Assembly (NCBI GenBank): GCA_021803085.1
Contig: JAJZMD010000240.1
Coordinates: 1-32,632 of the forward strand
DNA: 32,632 nt
Reading direction: 5' to 3'
From: Actinomycetes bacterium
GTDB lineage: Bacteria > Actinomycetota > Acidimicrobiia > Acidimicrobiales > RAAP-2
In this document: positions 16,564-24,612 of the stretch, one piece after another
Position numbering within the stretch: the first letter of the stretch is position 1
How the letters are laid out: the number at the start of each line of letters is the position of its first letter
Notes under the pieces: model-generated
Databases searched by the model: none
What the model saw: the letters and a program-made list of their open reading frames with translations, nothing else
Told to the model about the DNA's origin: nothing
Translations under genes and position numbers: made by a program

Positions 16564-17706
16564 TCAGAGCGGCACGCGCCAGAGGATCGAGGTGCCTCCG
16601 CCGCCGGGCATGCCGATCTCCAGCTCGCCGCCGAGCTTCTCTGCCCTGCGCCGGAGGTTCGAGAGCCCGAGGCCGGCCCCAGGGGTGACCTCGCCCGTCC
16701 CAGCAGCGAGTCCCCGGCCGTTGTCCACGATCTCGAGCGTCACCGACTCGGTGTCGGTCTGAAGGCGCACCGAAGCGCGTGACGCCCTGGCGTGGCGGCC
16801 GACGTTCGTCAGTGCCTCGCGGATGGTGAAGAGGAGGTGCTCGGCGATCGGCTTCGGGATGCTCGTGTCGACCGGGCCGTCGAAGGACACCGAGACGTCG
16901 AACCCGACGACCGGGCGGAGCTCGCGCACGAGCGCGAGCACGCTCGCGCGCAGTCCGGGGTTCGGTGAGGATGTGCTGGCGAGCTCGAAGATCGACGACC
17001 GCACCTGCCGGATGGTGTCGTCCAGGTCTCTGATCGCGTGCTGGATGCGCTCGATCGTCGGTGGGTCGAGCGGAGGCTTCGCGAGCCCCTGAAGGGACAG
17101 CCCGATCGCGAAGAGCCGTTGGATGACGGAGTCGTGAAGGTCTCTTGCGATGCGGTCGCGGTCCTCGAGCACCGCGATCTCCTGCACCCGCTCGTGGAGA
17201 CGGGCGTTCTCGATCGCGATCGCTGCGGCGTGCGCGAACGATGTGACGAGAGCCTCGTCGTCTTCGGTGAACTCGGACCATCCGATCTTGTCGGCGAGGT
17301 AGAGGTTGCCGTAGACCTCGTCGTGGGCGGTGACCGGGACGCCGAGGAACGAGCGCATCCGAGGATGGCCTGCAGGAAACCCCGCGCTGTCGGGACGGTC
17401 CGCGATGTTCGCGAGTCGGAGAGGCTTGGGGTCGGTGACGAGAAGTCCGAGCAGGCCGATGCCGGTGGGCAGATGCCCGATCGCCTGCGCCTCTTCGTCG
17501 GAGACGCCGACGGAGATGAGCTCGGCGATCGCGTTGCGCTCGTCGTTCAGCACCCCGAGCGCGCCGTAACGGGCGCCGGTGATGGAGCACGCCTCTTGGA
17601 CGAAGTGGCGCAGGAGGACCGGCACGCTCAGGTCCTCCTCGAGGAGGAGCACCGCCTCGAGGAGCCGCTGCAGCCGGGCGGGGTCGTCGATGTGCCTGTA
17701 TGGCAC
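16564..17706 (-). CDS. GAF-domain sensor histidine kinase (NarL/DevS type)
   Basis: A 380-residue cytoplasmic kinase. One GAF domain (~20-170) is followed by a HisKA_3 dimerisation helix with DRDRIARDLHDSVIQRLF (phospho-acceptor H191). A HATPase domain follows, with N-box EALTNVGRHA, DNGRGL and GLGLSNLRRRAEKLGG. No membrane helix is present. The GAF segment GFPAGHPRMRSFLGVPV resembles the first GAF of DevS/DosS, where a His in this region binds haem; here the candidate is H114. Unlike DevS it has only one GAF domain. The GTG at 17706 follows AGGA at good spacing. The expected partner is the DevR-like regulator encoded about 600 bp away on the same strand. Confidence 0.9.
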   Translation of the reverse strand: MPYRHIDDPARLQRLLEAVLLLEEDLSVPVLLRHFVQEACSITGARYGALGVLNDERNAIAELISVGVSDEEAQAIGHLPTGIGLLGLLVTDPKPLRLANIADRPDSAGFPAGHPRMRSFLGVPVTAHDEVYGNLYLADKIGWSEFTEDDEALVTSFAHAAAIAIENARLHERVQEIAVLEDRDRIARDLHDSVIQRLFAIGLSLQGLAKPPLDPPTIERIQHAIRDLDDTIRQVRSSIFELASTSSPNPGLRASVLALVRELRPVVGFDVSVSFDGPVDTSIPKPIAEHLLFTIREALTNVGRHARASRASVRLQTDTESVTLEIVDNGRGLAAGTGEVTPGAGLGLSNLRRRAEKLGGELEIGMPGGGGTSILWRVPL

Positions 17707-17835
17707 GGCCGATCCTAACGGTACGGGGCTGCGTCCGATCGCTTCCCTCGGTCCGAGCATAGGTCGTGTCGCAGGGCCTCGGTGTGCTCCCGTGCCGGCA
17801 AGCACGTCTCACGACTCGGGCTCTGCGTGTGACCG

Positions 17836-17849
17836 AGGACCCTGTTCCC
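17836..17849 (-). promoter_or_regulatory. DevR-box-like site between the kinase and the 129-residue gene
   Basis: On the minus strand GGGAACAGGGTCCT has each half at 4/5 of GGGAC-n4-GTCCC. It lies 130 bases upstream of the kinase start and 94 bases upstream of the divergent gene at 17943, so it could serve either. Confidence 0.3.
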
Positions 17850-17942
17850 GATCGCTCCCGCGCCTAAGAGTGGTGCCGGGAGTGCCCCAGCGGGCCGACA
17901 CTCCCTCTGGGTCGTGGAGCGGCGGGCACGAGATTGGCGACG

Positions 17943-18332
17943 ATGTCGATGTACAGCGAGCTCCTGGCCATGCTGTTGAGCCAGGAGGACGAGGCTTCAA
18001 AAGCCGCGGCATCGAGCGAGAAGGACCTCCTGCAGGAGCTCTCCGAGTGCCGAGACCGGCTCCGTACCGACCAGGCCATTGCCCCGGCCCGCCGGCCCGA
18101 CGCCCCGTCGCGCGTTGCCACGGAGCTGCGGTACGACCGTGCGCTGATCGGTCTCTGCCGGCTTCAGGGGATCCCATGTGGAGCCTGGCGGTTCACATGT
18201 CCGCAGAAGGAGCGGAGGCGTCTCGAAGCGGCGCTGGAAGCTGCCGGCGTGGACGTGCGAGCGCACCGGCGGCGCGACAACAGTCGCCGCGCCGTGAACG
18301 GCGGCAGTCACGAGCCGCCCGTCGGCTCCTGA
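17943..18332 (+). CDS. Small actinobacterial protein of unknown function
   Basis: A 129-residue soluble, helical protein starting MSMYSELLAMLLSQ. Its middle (LLQELSECRDRL) and C-terminal half (ATELRYDRALIGLCRLQGI, then KERRRLEAALEAAG) match a pattern I recall from short hypothetical proteins common in Actinobacteria; no function is known to me. The ATG at 17943 has only a weak ribosome site, and an ATG two codons later is equally possible. It runs opposite to the kinase and response-regulator genes that flank it, and its 3' end overlaps the regulator's 3' end by 25 bp. Confidence 0.65.
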   Translation: MSMYSELLAMLLSQEDEASKAAASSEKDLLQELSECRDRLRTDQAIAPARRPDAPSRVATELRYDRALIGLCRLQGIPCGAWRFTCPQKERRRLEAALEAAGVDVRAHRRRDNSRRAVNGGSHEPPVGS

Positions 18333-18982
18333 CGGGCGAGCGACGCGCGTCGCTCGGCCAGCTTCGTCGCGAAGACTGCTGCCTCGGTGCGACGCTCCAT
18401 GCCGAGCTTCGCCAGCAGGTTCGAGACGTAGTTCTTCACGGTCTTCTCTGCGAGGAAGAGCTCCTCGCCGATCTGCCGGTTGGTCCGGCCCTCCGCGATC
18501 CGGTCGAGGATCCGTCGCTCCTGGGGGGTGAGGGTGGCGATCCGCTCGTCCTCTTGGGGGCCGCGCCGCAACCTGTCCAGGACTCGCTCGGTGAGCTTCG
18601 GGTCGAGCAGCGTCCCGCCTGCGCCGACCGTGCGGATGTCGGCGACGAGGTCGATGCCCCCGACCTGCTTGAGGACGTAGCCGGCCGCACCGGCCATGAT
18701 CGCTGCGAGCAACGCCTCGTCGTCGGCGTAGGAGGTCAGCATCAGGCACGCGATCTGCGGTTGGTCGGACCGGATCTGGCGGCAGACCTCGATGCCGCTC
18801 CCGTCGGGGAGGCGAACGTCGAGGATCGCGACGTCTGGCTTCGCGAGCGGGATCCGGACCAGCGCCTCCTCCACGCTTCCCGCCTCTCCGACGACGGCGA
18901 TGTCCTCTTCGGACTCGATCAGCGAGCGAAGCCCGGCCCGGACGACCTCGTGGTCGTCGACGAGGAAGACCCGCAGGCTCAC
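18308..18982 (-). CDS. devR: DevR/DosR-like NarL-family response regulator
   Basis: A 224-residue two-domain regulator. The receiver has the acidic pair VDD (9-10), phospho-acceptor D55 in ILDVRLPDG, the switch Thr in LMLTSYADDEA and Lys in YVLKQV. The LuxR-type HTH reads LTPQERRILDRIAEGRTN and then FLAEKTVKNYVSNLLAKLGMERRT. The recognition helix KTVKNYVS and the tail AAVFAT match mycobacterial DevR/DosR almost residue for residue, so it should bind a similar GGGAC-n4-GTCCC box. The GTG at 18982 lacks an obvious ribosome site. It follows the APH-type kinase gene by 62 bp on the same strand and may be co-transcribed with it and ftsH. Confidence 0.92.
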   Translation of the reverse strand: MSLRVFLVDDHEVVRAGLRSLIESEEDIAVVGEAGSVEEALVRIPLAKPDVAILDVRLPDGSGIEVCRQIRSDQPQIACLMLTSYADDEALLAAIMAGAAGYVLKQVGGIDLVADIRTVGAGGTLLDPKLTERVLDRLRRGPQEDERIATLTPQERRILDRIAEGRTNRQIGEELFLAEKTVKNYVSNLLAKLGMERRTEAAVFATKLAERRASLARQEPTGGS

Positions 18983-19044
18983 ACGAAGAGTCTGCCACGC
19001 CCGGGCGGTCGGTGAGGTGGTCGCGCCTCTCGGGCCGCGAGGCG

Positions 19045-20550
19045 TCAAGGCGCCGCACCCGGTGCATCGTGCGCGGGCGTCCCGGCGTGCAGCACCGCGA
19101 GCACGCCCCTGCCGGCCTCGTCGACGGAGCGCGAGGTGTCGACGACGTGCGCGGTGGGCCATGGGTCCGACGTGGCGGCCAGCGCCTCGGCGATCGCGAG
19201 TGTCGCGTCGGACTCGCCCGACCGCCCGCGCCCGAGGATCCTCCTCGTCCGCTCGTCGGGGCCGGTGCGGCACTCGAGCTCGACGACCGTCGCCGCCGTC
19301 GACCGAGCCGTGGCCATGGCCAGTCGACGGAACGCCGCGTTCGACCAGGTGGCGTCCAGGACGACGGAGCTGGCGTCGCGCAAGAGGTCCTCTGCTTCCG
19401 CCAACATCTGCCGATACACGCCGAGCCTCCTTCGGAACGTGTAGCGGCCGGTGCCGAACGGCAACGGCCCAGCACTTCGTGTGCCCTTCGTCGTGCGGAC
19501 TCTGTCGGTGGAGAGCACCGCCGCGCCGAGCTCCTCCCCGACCCACGACGCGAGGGTCGACTTCCCGCTCCCGGGGAGACCGCCGACGAGCACCAGCCGG
19601 GGGATCGCCGCTTCGAGATGGGAGAGCGCCTGTGCGAGGACCGTGGGGGGATCCGCCGGCTCGCCGAGGTCTTGCTCGAAGCGGAGGCACTCGACGAGAA
19701 GGCGGACGTGGGCGCGGAACGCGACATAGAAGTGCAGCAGCGGCTCAGGCTGCTCCGTCCCAGACGACCGCCGGTAGGCCTCGATGAACGCGCGTGCCGC
19801 ACCGGGCGCGCCCACGCGCTCGAGGTCCTGCACCAAGAAGGCTGCGTCCGCGAGGACGTCGCCGTAGCGGAGCGTGTCGTCGAACTCGAGGCAGTCGAGC
19901 AGCCTCGGGCCGTCTGGCAGGCAGAACACGTCGGCCGCCTGCAGGTCTCCGTGGCCGTCGCACACCGCTCCCGACGCGATCCGGCGCAGGAACAGGTGAC
20001 CCCACCCCCGGACGAAGCGCTGCGCGAGGATCACCAGCCGCCGGTAGTCCCTCGCGTCGACGAGCGTTCCGACGAAGCGGCCGAGCGCTTCCTCGGTGGC
20101 CTGCCACCGCTGCCAGATCGCCGCTGGGGTCGTCGACGCAGAGATCGCAGGGGACCGCACCGCGCGGCTGTGGAAACGGGCGAGCACGTCGGCGACACGC
20201 GCAAGCTCCGGCAGCGGGTCGATGCCGGACGCAACGATCGAAGCGAGGCTGCGTGTCGATGGCAGCCGCCTCATGAGGACCGCATGCTCCGCGGTGCGCC
20301 CCTGAAAGATCATCCTGGCGGTCCCCACGTACACGTCCGGCGAGAGCCGGCGGTTCAGCTGCACCTCTCGCCGGCAGTCTGCCCGCCGCCGCTCGACGTC
20401 GCGGAAGTCGGCGAATCCGTAGCTCACGGGCTTTCGCACCTTCAGCACGTGCTGCCCGTAGAAGAACAGCACCGACATGTGCGTCTCGAGGGTAGCGGCA
20501 TCCATGCGCGGCCCTGAATGCCCTCCGGCCGCCGAGGCGCCTGCATCCAT
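19045..20550 (-). CDS. Bifunctional APH-like / P-loop kinase (Rv2004c-like)
   Basis: A 501-residue protein with two kinase-like halves. The N-terminal half is aminoglycoside-phosphotransferase-like: ETHMSVLFFYGQHVLKVRKP as the nucleotide-binding start, CDGHGDLQAADVF as the catalytic Brenner-type loop and LLDCLEFDDTLRYGDVLAD as the metal-binding segment. The C-terminal half is a small P-loop kinase, with Walker A GGLPGSGKST, TDRVR, and VVLDATWSN. The architecture matches mycobacterial Rv2004c, a DosR-regulon member; the substrate is unknown and antibiotic resistance should not be assumed. The ATG at 20550 starts 11 bp after the ftsH stop. An ATG at 20505 is also possible, but homologues have some residues before ETHxS. 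Confidence 0.88.
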   Translation of the reverse strand: MDAGASAAGGHSGPRMDAATLETHMSVLFFYGQHVLKVRKPVSYGFADFRDVERRRADCRREVQLNRRLSPDVYVGTARMIFQGRTAEHAVLMRRLPSTRSLASIVASGIDPLPELARVADVLARFHSRAVRSPAISASTTPAAIWQRWQATEEALGRFVGTLVDARDYRRLVILAQRFVRGWGHLFLRRIASGAVCDGHGDLQAADVFCLPDGPRLLDCLEFDDTLRYGDVLADAAFLVQDLERVGAPGAARAFIEAYRRSSGTEQPEPLLHFYVAFRAHVRLLVECLRFEQDLGEPADPPTVLAQALSHLEAAIPRLVLVGGLPGSGKSTLASWVGEELGAAVLSTDRVRTTKGTRSAGPLPFGTGRYTFRRRLGVYRQMLAEAEDLLRDASSVVLDATWSNAAFRRLAMATARSTAATVVELECRTGPDERTRRILGRGRSGESDATLAIAEALAATSDPWPTAHVVDTSRSVDEAGRGVLAVLHAGTPAHDAPGAAP

Positions 20551-20561
20551 GTCAGCCCATC

Positions 20562-22535
20562 TCAGGCTGCGCCCGCGGTCGTGCGGTCAGATGTCCCGGC
20601 GAGCTCGCTTCGCGCCGCGGGCTTCGTCTTGCCGCTGCCGGACGACGGACGGCCGGCGAGCTCCTGCAGCACCGCGGCGTCGATCGTCTCTTCCTCGAGG
20701 AGGCGGGTGGCAACCGTGTCGAGCACGTCGCGTGCGGCCGACAGGAGGTTGCGGGCGCACGAGAGCGCCTCTTCGAGGAGGACCTGCACGGAGGCGTGGA
20801 CCCGCTCGGCGAGGACGCCGATGTGCGTCTCCTCGGGAAGGATGAAGCCGGGCCCCGTCGACCCCATGCCGTACTCGGTCACCATCCGGCGCGCCAGCTC
20901 CGTCGCCGCTTTGAAGTCCTGCGCCGCCCCCTGGGTGAAGTCATCGCCGAGGAGCAGCTCTTCGGCCGCGCGCCCGGCCATGGCGACGGCGAGCTGCGCA
21001 GTGGCCTGGCGGCGCCGGAGGAACATGTCGTCGTGCCCGGGGAACCACGTCACCCCTCCCGCCATCCCTCGCGGGACGATGGAGACCGAGATCGGGTCCG
21101 CTGCGTGCTCGAGCCAGAGACCGACGAGCGCGTGGCCAGCTTCGTGCCACGCCGTGATCCGGCGGTCCTGCGCTGCGACTGACGCGGACTTGCGGGCAGG
21201 ACCGAGCGCGACGGTCGCAAGCGCCTCGTCCAGCTCGGAGCTCGTGATGGAGTGCTTCCCCGCGCGCACCGCGAGCAGCGCCGCGGTGTTGACGAGATTG
21301 GCGAGGTCGGCCCCGCTGAACCCGGCCGTGCGCCTGCTCAGCACCTCGGCGTCCACGTCTGGCGCGACGTGGCGTCGGAGGAGGTAGAGGTCGAGGATGC
21401 GCAGCCTTCCTCGTCTGTCAGGGGTGGGCACGGCGATCTGGCGATCGAAGCGCCCCGGGCGCAAGAGTGCATGATCGAGGATGTCCGGGCGGTTCGTGGC
21501 CGCGAGCACGATGACCGACGCCGACGTGGCGAACCCGTCCATCTCGACGAGGAGCTGGTTCAGCGTGCTCTCCCGCTCCTCGTTGCCGGGCACCGAGTGG
21601 CTGCTCCTCGACCTGCCGATCGCGTCGAGCTCGTCGATGAAGACGATCGCCGACTTCACCTCGCGCGCCCGGTCGAAGAGGGCGCGGACGCGCGCTGCGC
21701 CGACCCCGACGTAGCTCTCGACGAACTCCGACGCCGAGATCGCGAAGAACGGTACGCCCGCCTCCCCTGCGACGGCGCGGGCAAGGAGGGTCTTGCCGGT
21801 TCCGGGCGGACCGACGAGGAGGAAACCCCGGGGCAGGTCGGCGCCGGCAGCCTGGTACTTCTCGGGGTCCCTCAGGTAGTCCACGAGCTCGGTGAGGTCG
21901 TCGACGGCTTCGTCCAGCCCTGCCACGTCGCTGAAGCGGGTCGGTGGCACCTCGGCCTGCTCTCCGTGACCCTTGGCGAACCCCGCGGGGTTCGCGGCCG
22001 ACTGTGAGCCGCGGAGCCTCCCCGGGTGCGCGCCGGCCCCCGCGCGGCGACGGCGCGCGGCGAACGCGATCCACAAGAGGACGAGGAAGGTGCCCGTGCC
22101 GGCCGCGGCGACGACCGTCGTGGAGGACCCCTCTCTGGCGGCCACCGGCGCCGCGGAGAGGTTCACGCGGTCGGCCAAGAGCTGTTCGGTGAGGCGGACG
22201 CCGTAGCCAGAGGGGTAGGCGGCTTGGTAGTCCCGCGTGGCGTCGCGCTCGGTGAAGGTCCCGCTCACCGTGTCCGCGGTTGTGTCCAGTACGGCGGTAC
22301 GGACGACGCCCCGCCGCGCGAGCGAGAGCAGCCGGCTCAGCGACAGCGTCGCCACGCCCTTGGCGCCGTGTTCGGCTCGGGGAGCCGCCGACGCGCTGGG
22401 CGCAGAGCACAAGACGGTGGTTGCCGCGCTGATCGCGAGGGCGGCGAGGATCCTTGCCGCCGCCCCGCGCGCCCCCTGACTCGGGCAACTCCTGCGGCAG
22501 GCGCCGTGGGGGCGACAACTTTCGGTGGTGGTCAC
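20562..22535 (-). CDS. ftsH: FtsH-family membrane AAA+ zinc protease
   Basis: A 657-residue membrane protease that extracts and degrades misfolded or regulatory proteins. Hydrophobic segments at ~25-48 and ~140-160 flank a short external domain. The AAA+ module has Walker A GPPGTGKT (242-249), pore loop FVESYVG (271-277; the usual sequence is FVEMFVG), Walker B IVFIDE (297-302) and the SRH around [20 protein letters not shown]. The protease has HEAGH (464-468) and probable third zinc ligand D540. The GTG at 22535 is chosen for the excellent GGGAGGGAGGAG before it. The divergent external domain suggests a second, non-housekeeping FtsH. It is divergent from the sigma gene and first in a likely ftsH-kinase-devR unit. 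Confidence 0.95.
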   Translation of the reverse strand: MTTTESCRPHGACRRSCPSQGARGAAARILAALAISAATTVLCSAPSASAAPRAEHGAKGVATLSLSRLLSLARRGVVRTAVLDTTADTVSGTFTERDATRDYQAAYPSGYGVRLTEQLLADRVNLSAAPVAAREGSSTTVVAAAGTGTFLVLLWIAFAARRRRAGAGAHPGRLRGSQSAANPAGFAKGHGEQAEVPPTRFSDVAGLDEAVDDLTELVDYLRDPEKYQAAGADLPRGFLLVGPPGTGKTLLARAVAGEAGVPFFAISASEFVESYVGVGAARVRALFDRAREVKSAIVFIDELDAIGRSRSSHSVPGNEERESTLNQLLVEMDGFATSASVIVLAATNRPDILDHALLRPGRFDRQIAVPTPDRRGRLRILDLYLLRRHVAPDVDAEVLSRRTAGFSGADLANLVNTAALLAVRAGKHSITSSELDEALATVALGPARKSASVAAQDRRITAWHEAGHALVGLWLEHAADPISVSIVPRGMAGGVTWFPGHDDMFLRRRQATAQLAVAMAGRAAEELLLGDDFTQGAAQDFKAATELARRMVTEYGMGSTGPGFILPEETHIGVLAERVHASVQVLLEEALSCARNLLSAARDVLDTVATRLLEEETIDAAVLQELAGRPSSGSGKTKPAARSELAGTSDRTTAGAA

Positions 22536-22581
22536 GCTCTCCTCCCTCCCAAGCGTCCCTCGCGGGCCCAAAGCTCTGGGA

Positions 22582-22595
22582 GGGTCGAACGTCCT
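22582..22595 (-). promoter_or_regulatory. DevR-box-like site before ftsH
   Basis: GGGTCGAACGTCCT has both halves at 4/5 of GGGAC-n4-GTCCC. It lies 47-60 bases upstream of the ftsH GTG, in the 218-bp region shared with the sigma-factor gene. The box is near-palindromic and can be read on either strand. Confidence 0.4.
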
Positions 22596-22664
22596 TTCCT
22601 ATCTGCAGCCAAAGGGAGCCCGAGCCAGCCGGGCGGGCGTCTCGAGAGCGCTCGACGAGGCGAA

Positions 22665-22678
22665 GGGACTTCCGTCTC
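22665..22678 (+). promoter_or_regulatory. DevR-box-like site before the sigma factor
   Basis: GGGACTTCCGTCTC has a perfect left half, the usual T at the first spacer position and a right half at 4/5. It lies about 76-89 bases before the sigma-factor ATG. Confidence 0.45.
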
Positions 22679-22753
22679 TAGCCCGCCGCTGCCTGCTGGG
22701 TTACTCCTGGCTCGAACCGGCGCGACGACGCGCCGGGAACGGAGGCAGCGACG

Positions 22754-23692
22754 ATGCAGCACGACCGAGGAGACTCCGGCGACCGCCCCGGCCAGCGAGA
22801 CGTCGACCTCATGCGCATGTACCTCGACGAGCTCGGGTGGCACGCGCTCCTCTCGCGAGAAGACGAGGTGCGCCTTGCCAAGGCGATCGAGGAGGGCGAG
22901 CACGCAGCGGCGGAGCTCGGGCGCACACGGCGGATGAGCCGCAAGCAGAGGCAGGCGCTGCAGAAGACGGTCGACGCGGGCAACCGGGCTCGCCAGGAAT
23001 TCACGAGGTCCAACCTCCGCCTGGTCGTCTCGATCGCCAAGCGCTACCAGCACCGCGGCGTCGACCTGGCCGATCTCGTCCAGGAGGGAAACGTCGGATT
23101 GCTCCATGCGATCGAGAGGTTCGACTGGCGGCGCGGCTACAAGTTCTCGACGTACGCGACCTGGTGGATCCGCAAGGGCGTCGCGCAGGCCGTCGGCGAC
23201 TCTTCGTCGTCGGTGCGGCTCCCGCGGCATCGCCGTGATCAGGCGCGGATGCTGTCGGAGACCGCGGAGCGGCTCGAGCGCGACCTGGGGCACGCTCCCG
23301 GGACGTGCGAGCTGGCCGACGAGACCGGCATCCGGGTGGCGGACGTGGTGGCGATCCGCAGGGCCGCGGCACCCGTGGTGTCCCTGTCCGCTCCGATCGA
23401 CGAAGACGGCAGCGAGCTCGGCGAGCTGGTCGCGGACCCTTCGAGAGACGTCGGAGACGCCGCGATCTCGGCTGTCCTCCCTGGTGAGGTCGATCACCTC
23501 CTCGAGCAATTGTCGGCGTCGGCCGCGACGGTCCTGCGGATGCGCTACGGCATCGGCCCGTCCGACGGCCCCCGCACCGCGGCGGAAGTGGGTGCGGCGC
23601 TGTCGATCTCCGCCGAGCGTGTGCGCCAGATCGAGATGCGTGCGATCGCGACGTTGCGCCACCGGCTCGCGCGAGGATCCTGGGCCTCCTGA
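22754..23692 (+). CDS. Group 2 (principal-like) sigma-70 factor
   Basis: A 312-residue sigma factor of the HrdB/SigB-like group. Region 1.2 is MRMYLDELGWHALLSREDE. Region 2 runs through SNLRLVVSIAKRYQHRG, DLVQEGNVGLLHAIERFD and KFSTYATWWIRKG. Region 3 follows, then region 4 with LRMRYGIG and the HTH TAAEVGAALSISAERVRQIE. In region 2.4 the canonical WWIRQAIT reads WWIRKGVA, so the residues corresponding to E. coli Q437 and T440, which read the -10 element, are Lys and Ala. This suggests altered promoter preference. The ATG at 22754 follows GGAGG. It is divergent from ftsH, with a DevR-box-like site in its upstream region. Confidence 0.92.
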   Translation: MQHDRGDSGDRPGQRDVDLMRMYLDELGWHALLSREDEVRLAKAIEEGEHAAAELGRTRRMSRKQRQALQKTVDAGNRARQEFTRSNLRLVVSIAKRYQHRGVDLADLVQEGNVGLLHAIERFDWRRGYKFSTYATWWIRKGVAQAVGDSSSSVRLPRHRRDQARMLSETAERLERDLGHAPGTCELADETGIRVADVVAIRRAAAPVVSLSAPIDEDGSELGELVADPSRDVGDAAISAVLPGEVDHLLEQLSASAATVLRMRYGIGPSDGPRTAAEVGAALSISAERVRQIEMRAIATLRHRLARGSWAS

Positions 23693-23715
23693 CGAGGCAC
23701 GACCGTCCCAACGTT

Positions 23716-23751
23716 GTGACATTCGGCCCGCAGCGGAGGGACCTCTGGCCC
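23716..23751 (+). promoter_or_regulatory. Tandem DevR-box-like pair
   Basis: GTGACATTCGGCCC (23716-23729) and GGGACCTCTGGCCC (23738-23751) both fit GNGAC-n4-GGCCC and start 22 bases apart, about two helical turns, as in tandem DosR boxes. They lie 98-133 bases before the membrane-protein ATG at 23849. These are the best such sites in the window. Confidence 0.5.
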
Positions 23752-23848
23752 TCCAATGACCGCTCTTCGAAGAGCACGCTGTCTTCGAGACGTTCCAAAG
23801 AGGGCGTCAGGAGACCCCGAGCGGGTCAACAAAGGGAGCGCAGAGACC

Positions 23849-24460
23849 ATGAAACGCAAGACCTTCGACATCATCCTTACGAGCGCCGGTGCAGTCCTCA
23901 CGATCGTGTTGATCGCGGCGGGTGCGCTTCTCGTGTGGGGCTCCAATTTCACCAGCAACGAGGTGCATAACCAGCTCGCCATGCAGCAGGTGTACTTCCC
24001 GACTGCGGCTCAGCTCGCGCACCCCACAGGCTCGGAAGTGCGCGCGACAATGATCCCGTACCTGAGGCCGTACGCGGGACAAGAAGTGCTGACTGGCACA
24101 CAGGCGCAGGCCTACGCGACACACTTCATCGCCGTCCATCTTTCGGAGATGCCCTACGGCGGCGTGTACGCCAAGGTGAGCAGCGCTGCACGAGCAGCCA
24201 AGCCCGGAAGCACCCAGGCGACTCAGCTGAGCGCCCTCGAAACGACCGTGTTCCAGGGAACGACCCTGCGTGGAATGCTCCTCGAGGCCTACGGCTTCTC
24301 GGTCTTCGGATCGCTCGCGTTCGACGGGGCGCTGGCAGCCTTCTGCGCAGCCTTCCTGATGGTGGTCCTCTCTGCTCTCGGGATCTGGCACGTTCGCAGG
24401 ACGCCAGCTCAGGAGGAGTTCCCCAAGGCGCGGCCTGCCGAGACCGCCAAGGCGGCTTGA
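23849..24460 (+). CDS. Two-helix membrane protein of unknown function, dormancy-regulon-type
   Basis: A 203-residue protein with one TM helix at ~8-32 (IILTSAGAVLTIVLIAAGAL), an extracytoplasmic region of ~110 residues and a second TM at ~155-185. The external part holds MQQVYFP, a segment ending AYATHFIAVHLSEMPYGGVYAKV, and LRGMLLEAYGFSVFG just before the second helix. I recognise the pattern from actinobacterial hypothetical proteins often mislabelled as LigA; no function is established. The ATG at 23849 follows AAAGGGAG. The two DevR-box-like sites upstream and the neighbouring devR, hsp20 and ftsH genes suggest stress or hypoxia induction. A strong terminator follows at 24524. Confidence 0.8.
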   Translation: MKRKTFDIILTSAGAVLTIVLIAAGALLVWGSNFTSNEVHNQLAMQQVYFPTAAQLAHPTGSEVRATMIPYLRPYAGQEVLTGTQAQAYATHFIAVHLSEMPYGGVYAKVSSAARAAKPGSTQATQLSALETTVFQGTTLRGMLLEAYGFSVFGSLAFDGALAAFCAAFLMVVLSALGIWHVRRTPAQEEFPKARPAETAKAA

Positions 24461-24523
24461 GCGCTCCGCTGCCTGGCGACCTCCCCTGACACCAGGCGCC
24501 TGCAGGGTTCCAGAGACGACGCT

Positions 24524-24559
24524 CCGCCCCGCTCGCCCGGTCTCCGGCGAGCGGGGCGG
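24524..24559 (+). terminator. Strong GC-rich terminator-like hairpin
   Basis: CCGCCCCGCTCGCC (24524-24537) pairs perfectly over 14 bp with 24546-24559 around an 8-base loop, 63 bases after the membrane-protein stop. It lacks a T-run, which is common in high-GC Actinobacteria. Confidence 0.65.
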
Positions 24560-24612
24560 TGTCGCGTCCGGCGCTCCGTCCTGCAGGCGCTCGGTCCTGT
24601 AGACACTCCCTC

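Noticed and set aside
19045-20550. Aminoglycoside-resistance gene
   Set aside because: The APH-like half is fused to a P-loop kinase as in Rv2004c-type proteins, which are not known resistance enzymes.
24559-24612. Earlier GTG start for the 168-residue gene
   Set aside because: The GTG overlaps the end of a 14-bp terminator stem, so translation from there is unlikely.
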